Shown: positions 7,923 to 15,540, counted from the first letter of the stretch. The stretch: 64,000 bases of DNA from Aurantiacibacter poecillastricola (GCF_030730945.1 NZ_JAVAMS010000001.1:372001-436000), one strand, 5' to 3'. The notes: generated from the letters alone by a model not told the origin. Made by a program: numbers and translations.

Positions 7923-7969
7923 TCGCCTGTCGCGGCATGGGATCAACAACAGCAAACGACGGAGGGCTT

Positions 7970-8614
7970 GTGACCGATATCGCAATTCCCGGACCGAAAT
8001 GGATACCCGCTTTCCTCGAAAAGCTGGCAGAAACACGCTGCGTCGCGGAGGCCGTCGCCGTCAGCGGCATAACCCGCAACGGGGTTCTGAGGCAGCGCCG
8101 GGCCAATCGCCAGTTCGCGGAGAGCTGGGACATCGCGCTTGCCGAAGGCGTGGTTCGCCTGGAGGACACGCCGGAACCGATTGTCACGAACGGCAAGTGG
8201 CAGAAACAGTTTCTCGACCTTCTGGCCGAAACCTCGAACATCCGTTTCTCGGCGCAGCAGGCCAATGTGCCGCTCTCCACGGTCTATCGCAGGCGCGCCA
8301 GCGACAGCGGGTTTGCGGCCAAGTGGGAAACCGCGCTTTACGAAGGCTATACCAACCTGGAGATGGAAGTGCTGGGCTACCTGCGCGATCCGGATCCGGG
8401 CTACAAGATGGATGTCGCCAACGCGCTGCGCCTGCTCGCCGCGCACAAGGAAAGCGCCGCGCGCGAGAAGGCGCGCCGGTCCCGCCGCGACAGGGGCGAG
8501 GTGCTGGCACGGCTCAACGCCAAGATCGACAAGATGCGCGAGCGCAAGGCGGCAGCGGAGAAGCTACTGGCCGAAGAGGGCGTGCAGATGCCGGTGGCCC
8601 ATGCACGCGCCTGA
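7970..8614 (+). CDS. GTA small terminase subunit candidate (gp1 position)
   Basis: This 214-residue protein is directly upstream of and overlapping the large terminase gene, the position of g1/TerS in the Rhodobacter capsulatus GTA. It holds two tandem helix-turn-helix units of similar design, VAVSGITRNGVLRQRRA and QANVPLSTVYRRRASD, each followed by a W-x-x-AL helix (SWDIAL, KWETAL). The C-terminus is an Arg/Lys-rich coiled-coil-like helix. Small terminases bind DNA through HTH domains and oligomerise by helices, so the architecture fits. The GTG at 7970 is chosen because GGAGG lies 5 nt upstream; an ATG at 7937 lacks such a site. The function is inferred from position. Confidence 0.7.
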   Translation: MTDIAIPGPKWIPAFLEKLAETRCVAEAVAVSGITRNGVLRQRRANRQFAESWDIALAEGVVRLEDTPEPIVTNGKWQKQFLDLLAETSNIRFSAQQANVPLSTVYRRRASDSGFAAKWETALYEGYTNLEMEVLGYLRDPDPGYKMDVANALRLLAAHKESAAREKARRSRRDRGEVLARLNAKIDKMRERKAAAEKLLAEEGVQMPVAHARA

Positions 8615-9929
8615 TCGCGGGCGCTTCGTCGTCGCGATGGAGCCGAGCGCCCGGCACAAGCTGCTGCGCCCCTTGCCAGAGCACGAACAGCTGGCCCTGG
8701 AGGCCTACTGGCCCTTCTGGGCGCGCGACGAACAGCTGCCGCCGCCGGGAGACTGGCGGATCTGGCTCATCTGCGCCGGTCGCGGCTTCGGCAAGACCCG
8801 CGCGGGTGCCGAATGGGTTCGCCACATCGCTGAAGACAACCCCGACGCCCGCATCGCGCTGGTCGCTCGCTCCATCGGCGAGGCACGGGCCGTGATGGTG
8901 GAGGGCGAGAGCGGCGTTCTAGCCTGTCACGCGGAGGACGAGACGCCCGCTTTCGAGCCTTCTCTGAGGCGACTGACCTGGCCGAGCGGCGCGCAGGCCA
9001 TGCTCTATTCTGCCACCGAGGCGGAATCCCTGCGCGGCCCACAACACTCGCATGCCTGGTGCGACGAAATCGCCAAATGGGATAATTCCTCGGGCCGCGC
9101 CATGACCGCGTGGGACAATCTGCAAATGGGCCTGAGACTGGGAGAGCATCCGCAAGTGCTCGCCACCACCACGCCGCGCGCGGTTCCGCTGATGCGGCGG
9201 CTGATGGAGAGCATCGACCCCGACATCGTCGTGACTCGCGGCTCGACCTATCACAATGCCGAGCACCTGCCCGCCGAGTTCATCCGCTCGATGAAGCGGC
9301 AATACGGCGCGTCGGCGATCGGACGGCAGGAGCTGAACGGCGAACTGCTGGCCGATGTCGAGGGCGCGCTGTGGTCGCGCTCCTTGCTGGAGCAGGGCCG
9401 TGAGGACCTGTGCCTGGAGGACCGTGTGCGCACCGTGATCGGCGTGGACCCACCCGCCAGCGCGCGCGGCGATGCCTGCGGGATCGTGGTCTGCGCGCTG
9501 ACGGAGAGCGGACAGGCGAAGGTGCTGGCCGATGCCTCTGTCGAGCGGCCTAGCCCCGAACGCTGGGCTCGCGCCGTCGCCGCCGCCGCGATGGTGTGGA
9601 AAGCCGACCGCGTGGTGGCCGAGGCCAACCAGGGCGGCGCGATGGTGGAAAGCGTGCTGCGCGCCGCCGACTGCCAGATGCCGCTGCGGCTGGTCCACGC
9701 CAGCACCGGCAAGAGCGCCCGCGCCGAACCCGTTGCCGCCCTGTACGAGGCAGGCCGCGTGAACCACGTCGGCACCTTCCCGCAGCTGGAGGACGAGCTG
9801 TGCGGCCTCATGGCCGGCGGCGACTACGAAGGCCCAGGCCGCTCGCCGGACCGGGCGGACGCGCTGGTATGGGCGATGACGGAACTGATGCTGGGCAAAC
9901 GGGGCGAGCCTGCCGTGCGGGCGTTATAA
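8601..9929 (+). CDS. GTA large terminase (DNA-packaging ATPase/nuclease, gp2)
   Basis: This protein of about 442 residues drives DNA translocation into the GTA head and cuts DNA. Walker A is GRGFGKT (about residues 60-66), Walker B ends in Asp155-Glu156 (HAWCDEI), and the motor coupling segment is LATTTPRAVPLM. The RNase H-like nuclease domain has acidic residues in GVDPPASARGD (about D283), VVAEANQGG and SPDRADALVWA (about D420). I chose the ATG at 8601, overlapping the preceding gene by 14 nt with GGTGG before it; an ATG at 8637 is an alternative. RcGTA terminase packages host DNA by headful. Confidence 0.93.
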   Translation: MHAPDRGRFVVAMEPSARHKLLRPLPEHEQLALEAYWPFWARDEQLPPPGDWRIWLICAGRGFGKTRAGAEWVRHIAEDNPDARIALVARSIGEARAVMVEGESGVLACHAEDETPAFEPSLRRLTWPSGAQAMLYSATEAESLRGPQHSHAWCDEIAKWDNSSGRAMTAWDNLQMGLRLGEHPQVLATTTPRAVPLMRRLMESIDPDIVVTRGSTYHNAEHLPAEFIRSMKRQYGASAIGRQELNGELLADVEGALWSRSLLEQGREDLCLEDRVRTVIGVDPPASARGDACGIVVCALTESGQAKVLADASVERPSPERWARAVAAAAMVWKADRVVAEANQGGAMVESVLRAADCQMPLRLVHASTGKSARAEPVAALYEAGRVNHVGTFPQLEDELCGLMAGGDYEGPGRSPDRADALVWAMTELMLGKRGEPAVRAL

Positions 9930-9968
9930 TGGAGGTTTGGGGGGAACGCGACGCGCTCCCCCGCACTC

Positions 9969-10160
9969 CTAGAACAACCCTGGCTGATCTGGCTCAGTGC
10001 CCCGCTTGCCGGTGTTTACTTCAGACACTCGACCTTGGTTCCAGCCCAGATCCGCCGCAATATCATGCTGCATTTCACCAGCAGCAAGTCGCCTTTTGAC
10101 TTTGCTGAAGACTTCCGGACTGTAGGGCGCGCGCTCGCGCCGTTTCGGCTGTTGATACAT
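9969..10160 (-). CDS. Small helix-turn-helix protein inside the GTA cluster
   Basis: This 63-residue basic protein is encoded antisense to the GTA operon, between terminase and portal. Residues 30-52 (MQHDIAADLGWNQGRVSEV and following) form a clear helix-turn-helix of the type seen in small phage and mobile-element regulators. The ATG at 10160 has AAGGA 10 nt upstream; a longer in-frame extension to 10283 crosses a large palindrome and has no support. The gene would transcribe toward the end of the terminase gene. A role as a local regulator is inference. No homologue with known function is recalled. Confidence 0.6.
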   Translation of the reverse strand: MYQQPKRRERAPYSPEVFSKVKRRLAAGEMQHDIAADLGWNQGRVSEVNTGKRGTEPDQPGLF

Positions 10161-10202
10161 GACGGATTTATCCTTTCCGTGCTTACAACCGGCTTGACGG
10201 GC

Positions 10203-10237
10203 ATCCCCAACGGTGGATATTTCCACCGTACGGGGAT
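10203..10237. promoter_or_regulatory. 35-bp palindrome upstream of the small HTH gene
   Basis: The core is a perfect inverted repeat, ACGGTGGA (10210-10217) and TCCACCGT (10222-10229), with a 4-bp centre. It is extended by ATCCCC (10203-10208) and GGGGAT (10232-10237), giving 14 paired bases per side. It lies 43 bp before the start of the antisense HTH gene, so it is a plausible operator for that protein or an RNA hairpin in either leader. Confidence 0.5.
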
Positions 10238-10244
10238 TATCCCG

Positions 10245-10312
10245 CTCCTGCCGCCGGCCAAGGATAGGCAGGAGTTGCCCCACAGAGGCCCCGGCGTTGG
10301 CGCGCCGGGGCC
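10245..10312. repeat. Two further inverted repeats before the portal gene
   Basis: CTCCTGCC (10245-10252) pairs with GGCAGGAG (10267-10274) across a 14-nt loop. GGCCCCGGCG (10287-10296) pairs with CGCCGGGGCC (10303-10312) across a 6-nt loop. The second is followed on the plus strand by TTGTTGATTC, a weak T-tract, so it may be an intrinsic terminator. Together with the palindrome at 10203-10237 they make a dense secondary-structure block in the 281-bp gap between the HTH gene and the portal. Confidence 0.55.
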
Positions 10313-10441
10313 TTGTTGATTCGGGACAATCAGAGAACAGATTCCGCGCTCAGCCGAGTCGCGCAAGTGGCCGGGCCTAGATGTCCACCGGCTATCAGCA
10401 GTTCGCGTTTCGACAAATCACACGCAGAACAAGGAAAACGC

Positions 10442-11608
10442 ATGTCTTTCATCGACAGCCTCCGCACCGCCTTCAAGGGCGGTGGCGGGGTCGCCGTGCC
10501 ACTTGCGCGCGGTATTCCCACGCAATGGCTCTGGAGCGAGGAGCGCGGCGGGGCTCGCCAGCCCTTCGACTATCGCTCCGCCGTGCACCATGCCTTTCTC
10601 GACAACCCGGTCGCCCAGCGCGCGGTGCGGATCGTGGCGGAGGGAGTGGGCAATGCGCCCGTCTCCGAGACCACACCCGAGATCGCGGCGCTGCTGCGCG
10701 GCGGGGCCGAGGGCGGCTCGTTGATGGAGACGCTCGCTGCGCACCTGCTGTTGCATGGCAATGCCTTCGTGCAGATCGGTAAAGGCGTTGCGGGCTGTCC
10801 CGCCTCGCTGTTCGCGCTGCGGCCGGAGCGGGTGTCGGTCATCGCCGGAAACGATGGCTGGCCTGTCGCCTACCGGTACCGCGTGGGCGAGAAGGTCCGC
10901 GACATCCCGGTGGAGGACGAGGATGGCTGGCCTGCCCTCATCCACCTCAAGGCCTTCCACCCGGCTGACGACCATTACGGCGCAGGCTGCCTCTCCGCTG
11001 CCGGGCCTGCCGTCGCGATCCATAACGAGGCGGCGCGCTGGAACCTTGCTTTGCTGGAAAACGCGGCAAGGCCCTCGGGCGCGCTGGTCTATGACAACGG
11101 CGTCGATACGGCGGGCCTCACATCCGACCAGTTCGAGCGCCTGAAGGCCGAACTTGCCAGCGCCTACCAGGGCGGGGGCAATGCCGGGCGTCCGATGCTG
11201 CTCGAAGGCGGGCTCAAGTGGCAGAGCCTCTCGCTCTCGCCCGCCGACATGGACTTTGCCGAGCTGAAGGCGGCCGCCGCGCGCGACATCGCGCTCGCTT
11301 TCGGGGTGCCGCCCATGCTGCTGGGGCTGCCGGGCGACAACACCTATTCCAACTATCGCGAGGCCAACCGCGCGCTGTGGCGCCTCACCCTGCTGCCACT
11401 GGCGGGCAAGATCCTTGGCGGGCTGGCGAACGGACTTGCACCGTGGTTCCCCGATGCCTCGCTGTCGATCGACCTCGACCAGGTGCCCGCCCTCTCGGAG
11501 GACCGGGAGAAACTGTGGAAGCAGGTGAGCGAGGCGGACTTCCTCTCGAACGACGAGAAACGCGCGATGCTGGGCCTCGCGCCCGCCAATCCCGGAGATG
11601 TGAAATGA
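10442..11608 (+). CDS. GTA portal protein (HK97 family, gp3)
   Basis: This 388-residue HK97-type portal forms the dodecameric DNA entry ring at the capsid vertex. Features include DNPVAQRAVRIVAEGV near residue 55, the LLLHGNAFVQI segment, LRPERVSV, the wing GAGCLSAAGPAV, and the conserved FGVPPMLLGLPGDNTYSNY stem/crown region with ANRALWR. The ATG at 10442 is preceded by AAGGAAAAC; the longer frame from 10313 includes the structured gap and was rejected. Its stop overlaps the next gene by 4 nt. Confidence 0.94.
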   Translation: MSFIDSLRTAFKGGGGVAVPLARGIPTQWLWSEERGGARQPFDYRSAVHHAFLDNPVAQRAVRIVAEGVGNAPVSETTPEIAALLRGGAEGGSLMETLAAHLLLHGNAFVQIGKGVAGCPASLFALRPERVSVIAGNDGWPVAYRYRVGEKVRDIPVEDEDGWPALIHLKAFHPADDHYGAGCLSAAGPAVAIHNEAARWNLALLENAARPSGALVYDNGVDTAGLTSDQFERLKAELASAYQGGGNAGRPMLLEGGLKWQSLSLSPADMDFAELKAAAARDIALAFGVPPMLLGLPGDNTYSNYREANRALWRLTLLPLAGKILGGLANGLAPWFPDASLSIDLDQVPALSEDREKLWKQVSEADFLSNDEKRAMLGLAPANPGDVK

Positions 11609-11913
11609 AACGCGACGACATGCTCGCCGGACTGATGGCACAGGCGATGGATACCGGTGCCGACCTCGTGACGCTGCGCGCCATTGTCGAGGAATCGAGC
11701 GAACTGGGCGCGGAACGCGTGCTCGACAAGCTCGGCCTCGAGGATGAAGGCGCGCATGACGATCTCGACGAATTGCGCGAACTGCTCAGCGCCTGGCGCG
11801 CGGCCAAGGCCAGCGCTTCCAAGGCGGTGATCGAGTGGTGCGTGCGCGCCCTCATGGCGCTGCTGCTGATAGGCATCGCCGTGCGCATCGGCGTGCCGGA
11901 GCTGCTGCGGTGA
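11605..11913 (+). CDS. Small GTA protein with C-terminal membrane segment (DUF6127-like)
   Basis: This 102-residue protein starts MKRDDMLAGLMAQAMDTG. It has a helical acidic middle (ELGAERVLDKLGLEDEGA) and ends in a hydrophobic segment, ALMALLLIGIAVRIGV, that could span a membrane. It lies between portal and protease with 4-nt overlaps on both sides, the position of the small g3.5 gene of RcGTA. I recall related sphingomonad proteins under DUF6127. Its function is unknown; coupling suggests a head-assembly or membrane-associated role. Confidence 0.75.
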   Translation: MKRDDMLAGLMAQAMDTGADLVTLRAIVEESSELGAERVLDKLGLEDEGAHDDLDELRELLSAWRAAKASASKAVIEWCVRALMALLLIGIAVRIGVPELLR

Positions 11914-12311
11914 CCCGCCCCGTCCGCATCGCCGGATACGCCGCCCTCTTCGATATTGCCGACAGCGCCCACGACACCATCGTGAAGGGCGCCTTCGCCC
12001 GCACGCTGGCGGACCGCCGGGAGCCCCTGCCGCTCTACTGGCAGCACCGGCCCGACCAGCCCATCGGCACCGTCGAGTTGGCGCAGGAAGACGAGCGCGG
12101 TTTGCGCGTCATCGCCCGCCTCGAGAATTCCGACAGCCGGGCCATTAGCGAGCTGCTCTCGCGGCGCACCAACGGCCTCAGCTTCGGCTACCGCGCACGG
12201 GGCTATCGCCGCCACGCGGAAGGCCGCGTGCTGGAGGATATCGACCTGTTCGAGGTCAGCCTCGTCACCCACCCGCTGCAACCCGGCGCGCGGGTGCATT
12301 TGTTTGTTTGA
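11910..12311 (+). CDS. GTA prohead protease (HK97 family, gp4)
   Basis: This 133-residue serine protease of the HK97 prohead (U35) type matures the capsid protein by removing its N-terminal scaffold segment. The fold signature is VRIAGYAALFDIAD, FARTL, YWQHRPDQPIG with a catalytic His, NGLSFGYRARGY with the nucleophilic Ser, then LFEVSLVTHPLQPGA. It starts with GTG at 11910, overlapping the previous stop (GTGA). It is at the short end for the family but complete. It is followed by a 144-nt gap before the capsid gene. Confidence 0.92.
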   Translation: MTRPVRIAGYAALFDIADSAHDTIVKGAFARTLADRREPLPLYWQHRPDQPIGTVELAQEDERGLRVIARLENSDSRAISELLSRRTNGLSFGYRARGYRRHAEGRVLEDIDLFEVSLVTHPLQPGARVHLFV

Positions 12312-12455
12312 CCCTCAAACGCCGGCGGGCCCCTCCGGACCCTTGGCTTTCCTCGCCTAATCCCTCCGCTCCGGGGCGGCTGCGGGCGCGCATTCGCGCC
12401 TGCGGGCCCTCCCCTTCCGAAATCCACCTGTCCCTCCCCCACTGAAAGGAAATAC
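12312..12455 (+). other. GC-rich structured gap before the capsid gene
   Basis: This 144-nt gap interrupts an otherwise overlapping operon. It holds C-rich runs and nested GC repeats such as GGGCGCGC-ATTC-GCGCC near 12385-12402, then a clean AAAGGAAAT ribosome site before the capsid ATG. No ORF is supported. It may provide an RNA-processing or stability element that raises capsid yield. Confidence 0.45.
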
Positions 12456-13610
12456 ATGGATATCCAGTTCGAAACCCCCGTCTCCTCCGACGCCCTCAAC
12501 GACAGCTTCGATATCGTTGCCCGCCAGGACAAGGCGGAAGCGCAGATCGCCACGCTGCGCTCCGATGTCGATGAAGTGAAGGCGCGGATCGACAAGATCG
12601 GCCGCGCCGCCGTCCGCCCCGCCATCGGCAATGGCACCACGGAAGAAGCCAGCGCCGAAATGAAAGGCTTCGTCGATGGCTACCTTCGCCGGGGCCGCGA
12701 GACCGAGGTGAAGTCGATCTCCGGCGCGAACCCGTCCGATGGCGGCTATGCCGTCCCGCGCGAGATCGACGCGCTGATCGCCAACGAGCTCAAGGAAATC
12801 TCGCCCATCCGGCAGATCGCGCAGGTCGTGCAGGTCGGTTCGGCGGGCTATCGCAAGCTCGTCACCACCGGCGGCGTTGCCTCGGGCTGGGTCGGCGAGA
12901 CCGCTCCGCGCGCCGAGACCGGCACGCCCGATTTCACCGAGATCGCGCCGCCGACCGGTGAGCTCTATGCCAACCCGGCAGCGAGCCAGTCGATGCTCGA
13001 CGACGCGCGGTTCGACCTCGAGGCGTGGCTGGCGAGCGAGGTGGCGATGGAATTCGCCCGCGCCGAAGGATCCGCCTTCGTCAACGGCACCGGGGCGGAC
13101 CAGCCGCTGGGTTTCCTTGCCTCGCCGACCTCGCTGGCGGGTGACGCGGTGCGGACCTTCGGCTCGCTGCAGTATATCGGTTCGGGCGATGCGGACGGCT
13201 TCGACGCCAATCCCGAGAGCCGCCTGATCGACCTCGTGCATACGATGAAGGCCGGCCACCGCCAGGGCGCAAGCTGGGTGATGAACTCCGCCACCCTGTC
13301 CACCGTGCGCAAGCTGAAGACCACCGACGGTGCCTTCCTGTGGCAGCCGGGCCTCGTAGAAGGCCAGCCCGATCGCCTGCTCGGCTATCCGGTGATCGAG
13401 GCAGAGGACATGCCCGATGTCGGCGCGGGCGCGTTCCCGATTGCCTTCGGCAACTTCAAGGCCGGCTACATCATCGCCGAACGCTCAGCCACGCAGATCC
13501 TGCGCGATCCGTTCACCAACAAGCCCTTCGTGCACTTCTATGCCACGAAGCGCGTGGGCGGCCAGGTGCTGGACAGCTCGGCCATCAAGCTGCTGAAAAT
13601 CGAAGCGTAA
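12456..13610 (+). CDS. GTA major capsid protein (HK97 fold, gp5)
   Basis: This 384-residue HK97-fold capsid protein has an N-terminal helical scaffold (about residues 15-60, with coiled-coil AEAQIATLRSDVDEVKARID) normally removed by the prohead protease. The mature fold starts near GANPSDGGYAVP. Conserved elements include ISPIRQIAQVV, GWVGETAPRAETGTPDF, an E-loop/spine region, FARAEGSAFVNGTG and the C-terminal PFVHFYATKRVGGQVL. It has its own strong ribosome site and is bracketed by untranslated gaps, unlike other genes in the cluster, in keeping with a need for several hundred copies per particle. Confidence 0.95.
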   Translation: MDIQFETPVSSDALNDSFDIVARQDKAEAQIATLRSDVDEVKARIDKIGRAAVRPAIGNGTTEEASAEMKGFVDGYLRRGRETEVKSISGANPSDGGYAVPREIDALIANELKEISPIRQIAQVVQVGSAGYRKLVTTGGVASGWVGETAPRAETGTPDFTEIAPPTGELYANPAASQSMLDDARFDLEAWLASEVAMEFARAEGSAFVNGTGADQPLGFLASPTSLAGDAVRTFGSLQYIGSGDADGFDANPESRLIDLVHTMKAGHRQGASWVMNSATLSTVRKLKTTDGAFLWQPGLVEGQPDRLLGYPVIEAEDMPDVGAGAFPIAFGNFKAGYIIAERSATQILRDPFTNKPFVHFYATKRVGGQVLDSSAIKLLKIEA

Positions 13611-14002
13611 GCGCGCGCCATCTCACGCTTCGACCAGCGGGCGGCGGTGACTGAACCGTCGTCCGTTTCGCACCCGTCCGCCGTCGAGACCCCTCCTTCC
13701 CCCAAAAGGTCTCCGGGGGGCGGGTGTGTATGTATTATTTGTCTCATGCCCGCCCATCCGGGCGGGCGTCCTCGGTGCAATTTCCTCCGCTACGCTGCGG
13801 GGCACCTGCGGGCTGCGCGTTCGCGCGCTGTCGGTCGCTGGTCGCGACCGAGACTATTGCCAACCTTCTCAGGACCTGACCGGCCACGGGCGCGCCAGTG
13901 ACCGCAAGGCCGAACGGCCGCCCGCAGCGGGCGCAGCTTGCCTGCGCGTCTAGCGAGGACGCTGCTGCGGAGGCGGGAGCGAAAATCAAAAAAGGAATGA
14001 TA
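13611..14002 (+). other. 392-nt non-coding gap after the capsid gene
   Basis: No supported gene lies here. The gap contains GAGACC (13682-13687) with GGTCTC about 16 nt later, an 8-bp perfect stem with tetraloop (GCCCGCCC 13748-13755, GGGCGGGC 13760-13767), the palindrome GGTCGCGACC near 13843, and a CCTCCGCTACGCTGCGG stretch resembling the pre-capsid gap. An AAAGGA at 13991-13996 serves the next gene. It may be an mRNA 3'-stabiliser for capsid transcripts. Confidence 0.5.
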
Positions 14003-14551
14003 ATGAAGCGGGCTATCACCATGCCGGCGATCCTCGCGGACGCGGCGCTTGCCGAGCTGAAAGACTGGCTCGCGATCACCACCACAAGCGACGACGAGAC
14101 CTTGCGGGCCCTGCTGCGCGCGGCGCTCGATACGTGCGAGGCCTTTACAGGCGTCATGCCGCTGGTTGCAGGCTGCAGCGAAGTGCTGCGGGCGACCCGC
14201 GACTGGCAGCGCATTGCCGCAACACCCGTCATGGCCATTACCGGCGTGGACGAACTCGCCACCGATGGCTCGCGCACGGCCCTGCCGGTCGATGGCTACC
14301 TGATCGACATCACGGCGGGCGGCTGCGGGCGCGTGAGGCTGATGCGCGCTCCTGCCACAAGCCGGATCGTGGTGCAGTTCGAGGCTGGCATGGCGCCCGA
14401 TTGGTACAGTCTGCCGGACGGCATGCGTCACGGCGTGTTGCGTCTCGCCGCGCACCAGTACAGGGAGCGCGACCAGGGCGGAACCGGGCAGGTGCCGCCC
14501 TCTTCGGTCGCCGCGCTTTGGCAGCCCTGGCGCCGGATGCGCCTCGCATGA
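14003..14551 (+). CDS. GTA head-tail connector/adaptor (gp6)
   Basis: This 182-residue protein of the phage gp6/phiE125 gp8-like connector type binds below the portal and links head to tail. Typical features are ALAELKDWLAITTTSDDETL, AALDTCEAFTG, RDWQRIAATPVMAITGV, VQFEAGMAPDW and LRLAAHQYRERD. The start at 14003 was preferred because AAAGGA ends 6 nt before it, whereas the ATG at 13997 directly abuts the ribosome site. The stop overlaps the next small gene by 4 nt. Confidence 0.85.
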   Translation: MKRAITMPAILADAALAELKDWLAITTTSDDETLRALLRAALDTCEAFTGVMPLVAGCSEVLRATRDWQRIAATPVMAITGVDELATDGSRTALPVDGYLIDITAGGCGRVRLMRAPATSRIVVQFEAGMAPDWYSLPDGMRHGVLRLAAHQYRERDQGGTGQVPPSSVAALWQPWRRMRLA

Positions 14552-14718
14552 TCAGCGCACGGACCGAAGCCATCGCCGCACTTGCCGCCCGTCTCGCCCG
14601 CCGGGTTCGCTCGATTGCAGCCGCGAGAGCAGAAAACGACCGCCGCGAACGGCGGCGCGACCCGTCGCGCTGGCGCGATGCCCGGCTGCTCTGGCCCGAA
14701 CACTTCAGGGAGGACTGA
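14548..14718 (+). CDS. Very small basic protein in the gp7 (stopper) position
   Basis: This 56-residue Arg-rich helical protein (MISARTEAIAALAARLA at the start, LLWPEHFRED at the end) is translationally coupled to gp6 (ATGA) and ends 1 nt before the tail terminator gene. In RcGTA this slot holds the larger head-tail stopper gp7 of about 110 residues. This product is half that size and shows no sequence similarity I can recognise. It may be a reduced stopper, an unrelated assembly factor, or dispensable. Confidence 0.6.
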   Translation: MISARTEAIAALAARLARRVRSIAAARAENDRRERRRDPSRWRDARLLWPEHFRED

Positions 14719-14719
14719 G

Positions 14720-15109
14720 ATGGAAAGCCTGCTTCGCACAGCCCTTGTCGACTGGCTCGCCAGCGACCCCGTCCTCCTAACCAGACTCAATGCGGTGACC
14801 GAGGAGACCCCCGCACGCGCCAGCCTGCCCTGGCTTGGCATCGCCACCAGCGCCAGCACCGACTGGAGCACCAAGACCGCGCGCGGACGCGAAGTGCGAG
14901 TGGCGCTGGAGTTGCAGACGCGCGGAGACGATCCGGCCGAGACCAGCGTTCTTACCGCGCTGATCGAGCGGCGCATCGAAAGCCTCCCGCGCAAGCAGAC
15001 GGGATTCGCGCTCGCCAGCGTCACATTCCTGCGATCGCGCGCCGAACAGCGAGAACGCAACACCCGCGCGGCGCTGGTCGAATACCGTTTCCGCATCCTC
15101 GAAGCCTGA
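14720..15109 (+). CDS. GTA tail terminator (DUF3168, gp8)
   Basis: This 129-residue DUF3168-family tail completion protein starts MESLLRTALVDWLASDP. It has a beta-rich core (LPWLGIATSASTDWSTKTARG), the strand EVRVALELQTRGDD, and a C-terminal TRAALVEYRFRILEA. Members cap the tail tube where it meets the head. GGGAGGA lies 6 nt before the ATG. It is placed between the connector and major tail protein, exactly as g8 of RcGTA. Confidence 0.9.
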   Translation: MESLLRTALVDWLASDPVLLTRLNAVTEETPARASLPWLGIATSASTDWSTKTARGREVRVALELQTRGDDPAETSVLTALIERRIESLPRKQTGFALASVTFLRSRAEQRERNTRAALVEYRFRILEA

Positions 15110-15132
15110 TCCCTCTACCCGGAGAACCCCCT

Positions 15133-15540
15133 ATGACAGCCCAGAAAGGCAGTGCCTTCCTCCTCAAGATCGGCGACGGCGCGCAGCCTCCCGCATACGA
15201 AACCGTCGCCGGTCTCAGGACCACGCAGATGTCGATAAACGGCGATGCCGTGGTCGTGACGCACAAGGAATCGGGCGGCTGGCGCGATCTCCTTTCGGGT
15301 GCGGGCACGCGCTCCGTCTCGGTCAGCGCGGCGGGCATCTTCCTCGGCAGCGATGCGGAGGCCGCCATCCGCGCCCACGCCCTGTCTGGCACGCTGGAAG
15401 ACTACGAACTTTCCTTCGAAGGCGGCGAGAGACTGCGTGGCCGCTTCCTCGTACAGCGGCTCGACTATGCCGGGGACTTCAATGGCGAGCGCAACTACAC
15501 GCTGCAGCTCGAAAGCTCAGGGGCCGTGGTCCCGGCATGA
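15133..15540 (+). CDS. GTA major tail tube protein (TP901-1 type, gp9)
   Basis: This 135-residue TP901-1-like major tail protein polymerises into the tail tube. It shows KGSAFLLKIGDG, YETVAGLRTTQMSINGDAV, VTHKESGGWRDLL, the strand VSVSAAGIFLG, and the C-terminal FNGERNYTLQLESSG. Length and order match RcGTA gp9. A ribosome site (CCGGAGAAC) precedes the ATG, and its stop overlaps gp10 by 4 nt. Confidence 0.92.
   Translation: MTAQKGSAFLLKIGDGAQPPAYETVAGLRTTQMSINGDAVVVTHKESGGWRDLLSGAGTRSVSVSAAGIFLGSDAEAAIRAHALSGTLEDYELSFEGGERLRGRFLVQRLDYAGDFNGERNYTLQLESSGAVVPA

Noticed and set aside
7728..7969. A CtrA box controlling the GTA operon
   Set aside because: No TTAA-N7-TTAA or close match was found in this gap.
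8139..8600. Extended N-terminus of the large terminase frame
   Set aside because: The extension lies inside the small terminase candidate and has Arg/Ala/Pro shadow composition.
13726..13953. A 75-codon ORF in the post-capsid gap
   Set aside because: It has no ribosome site, no similarity and crosses stem-loop structures.
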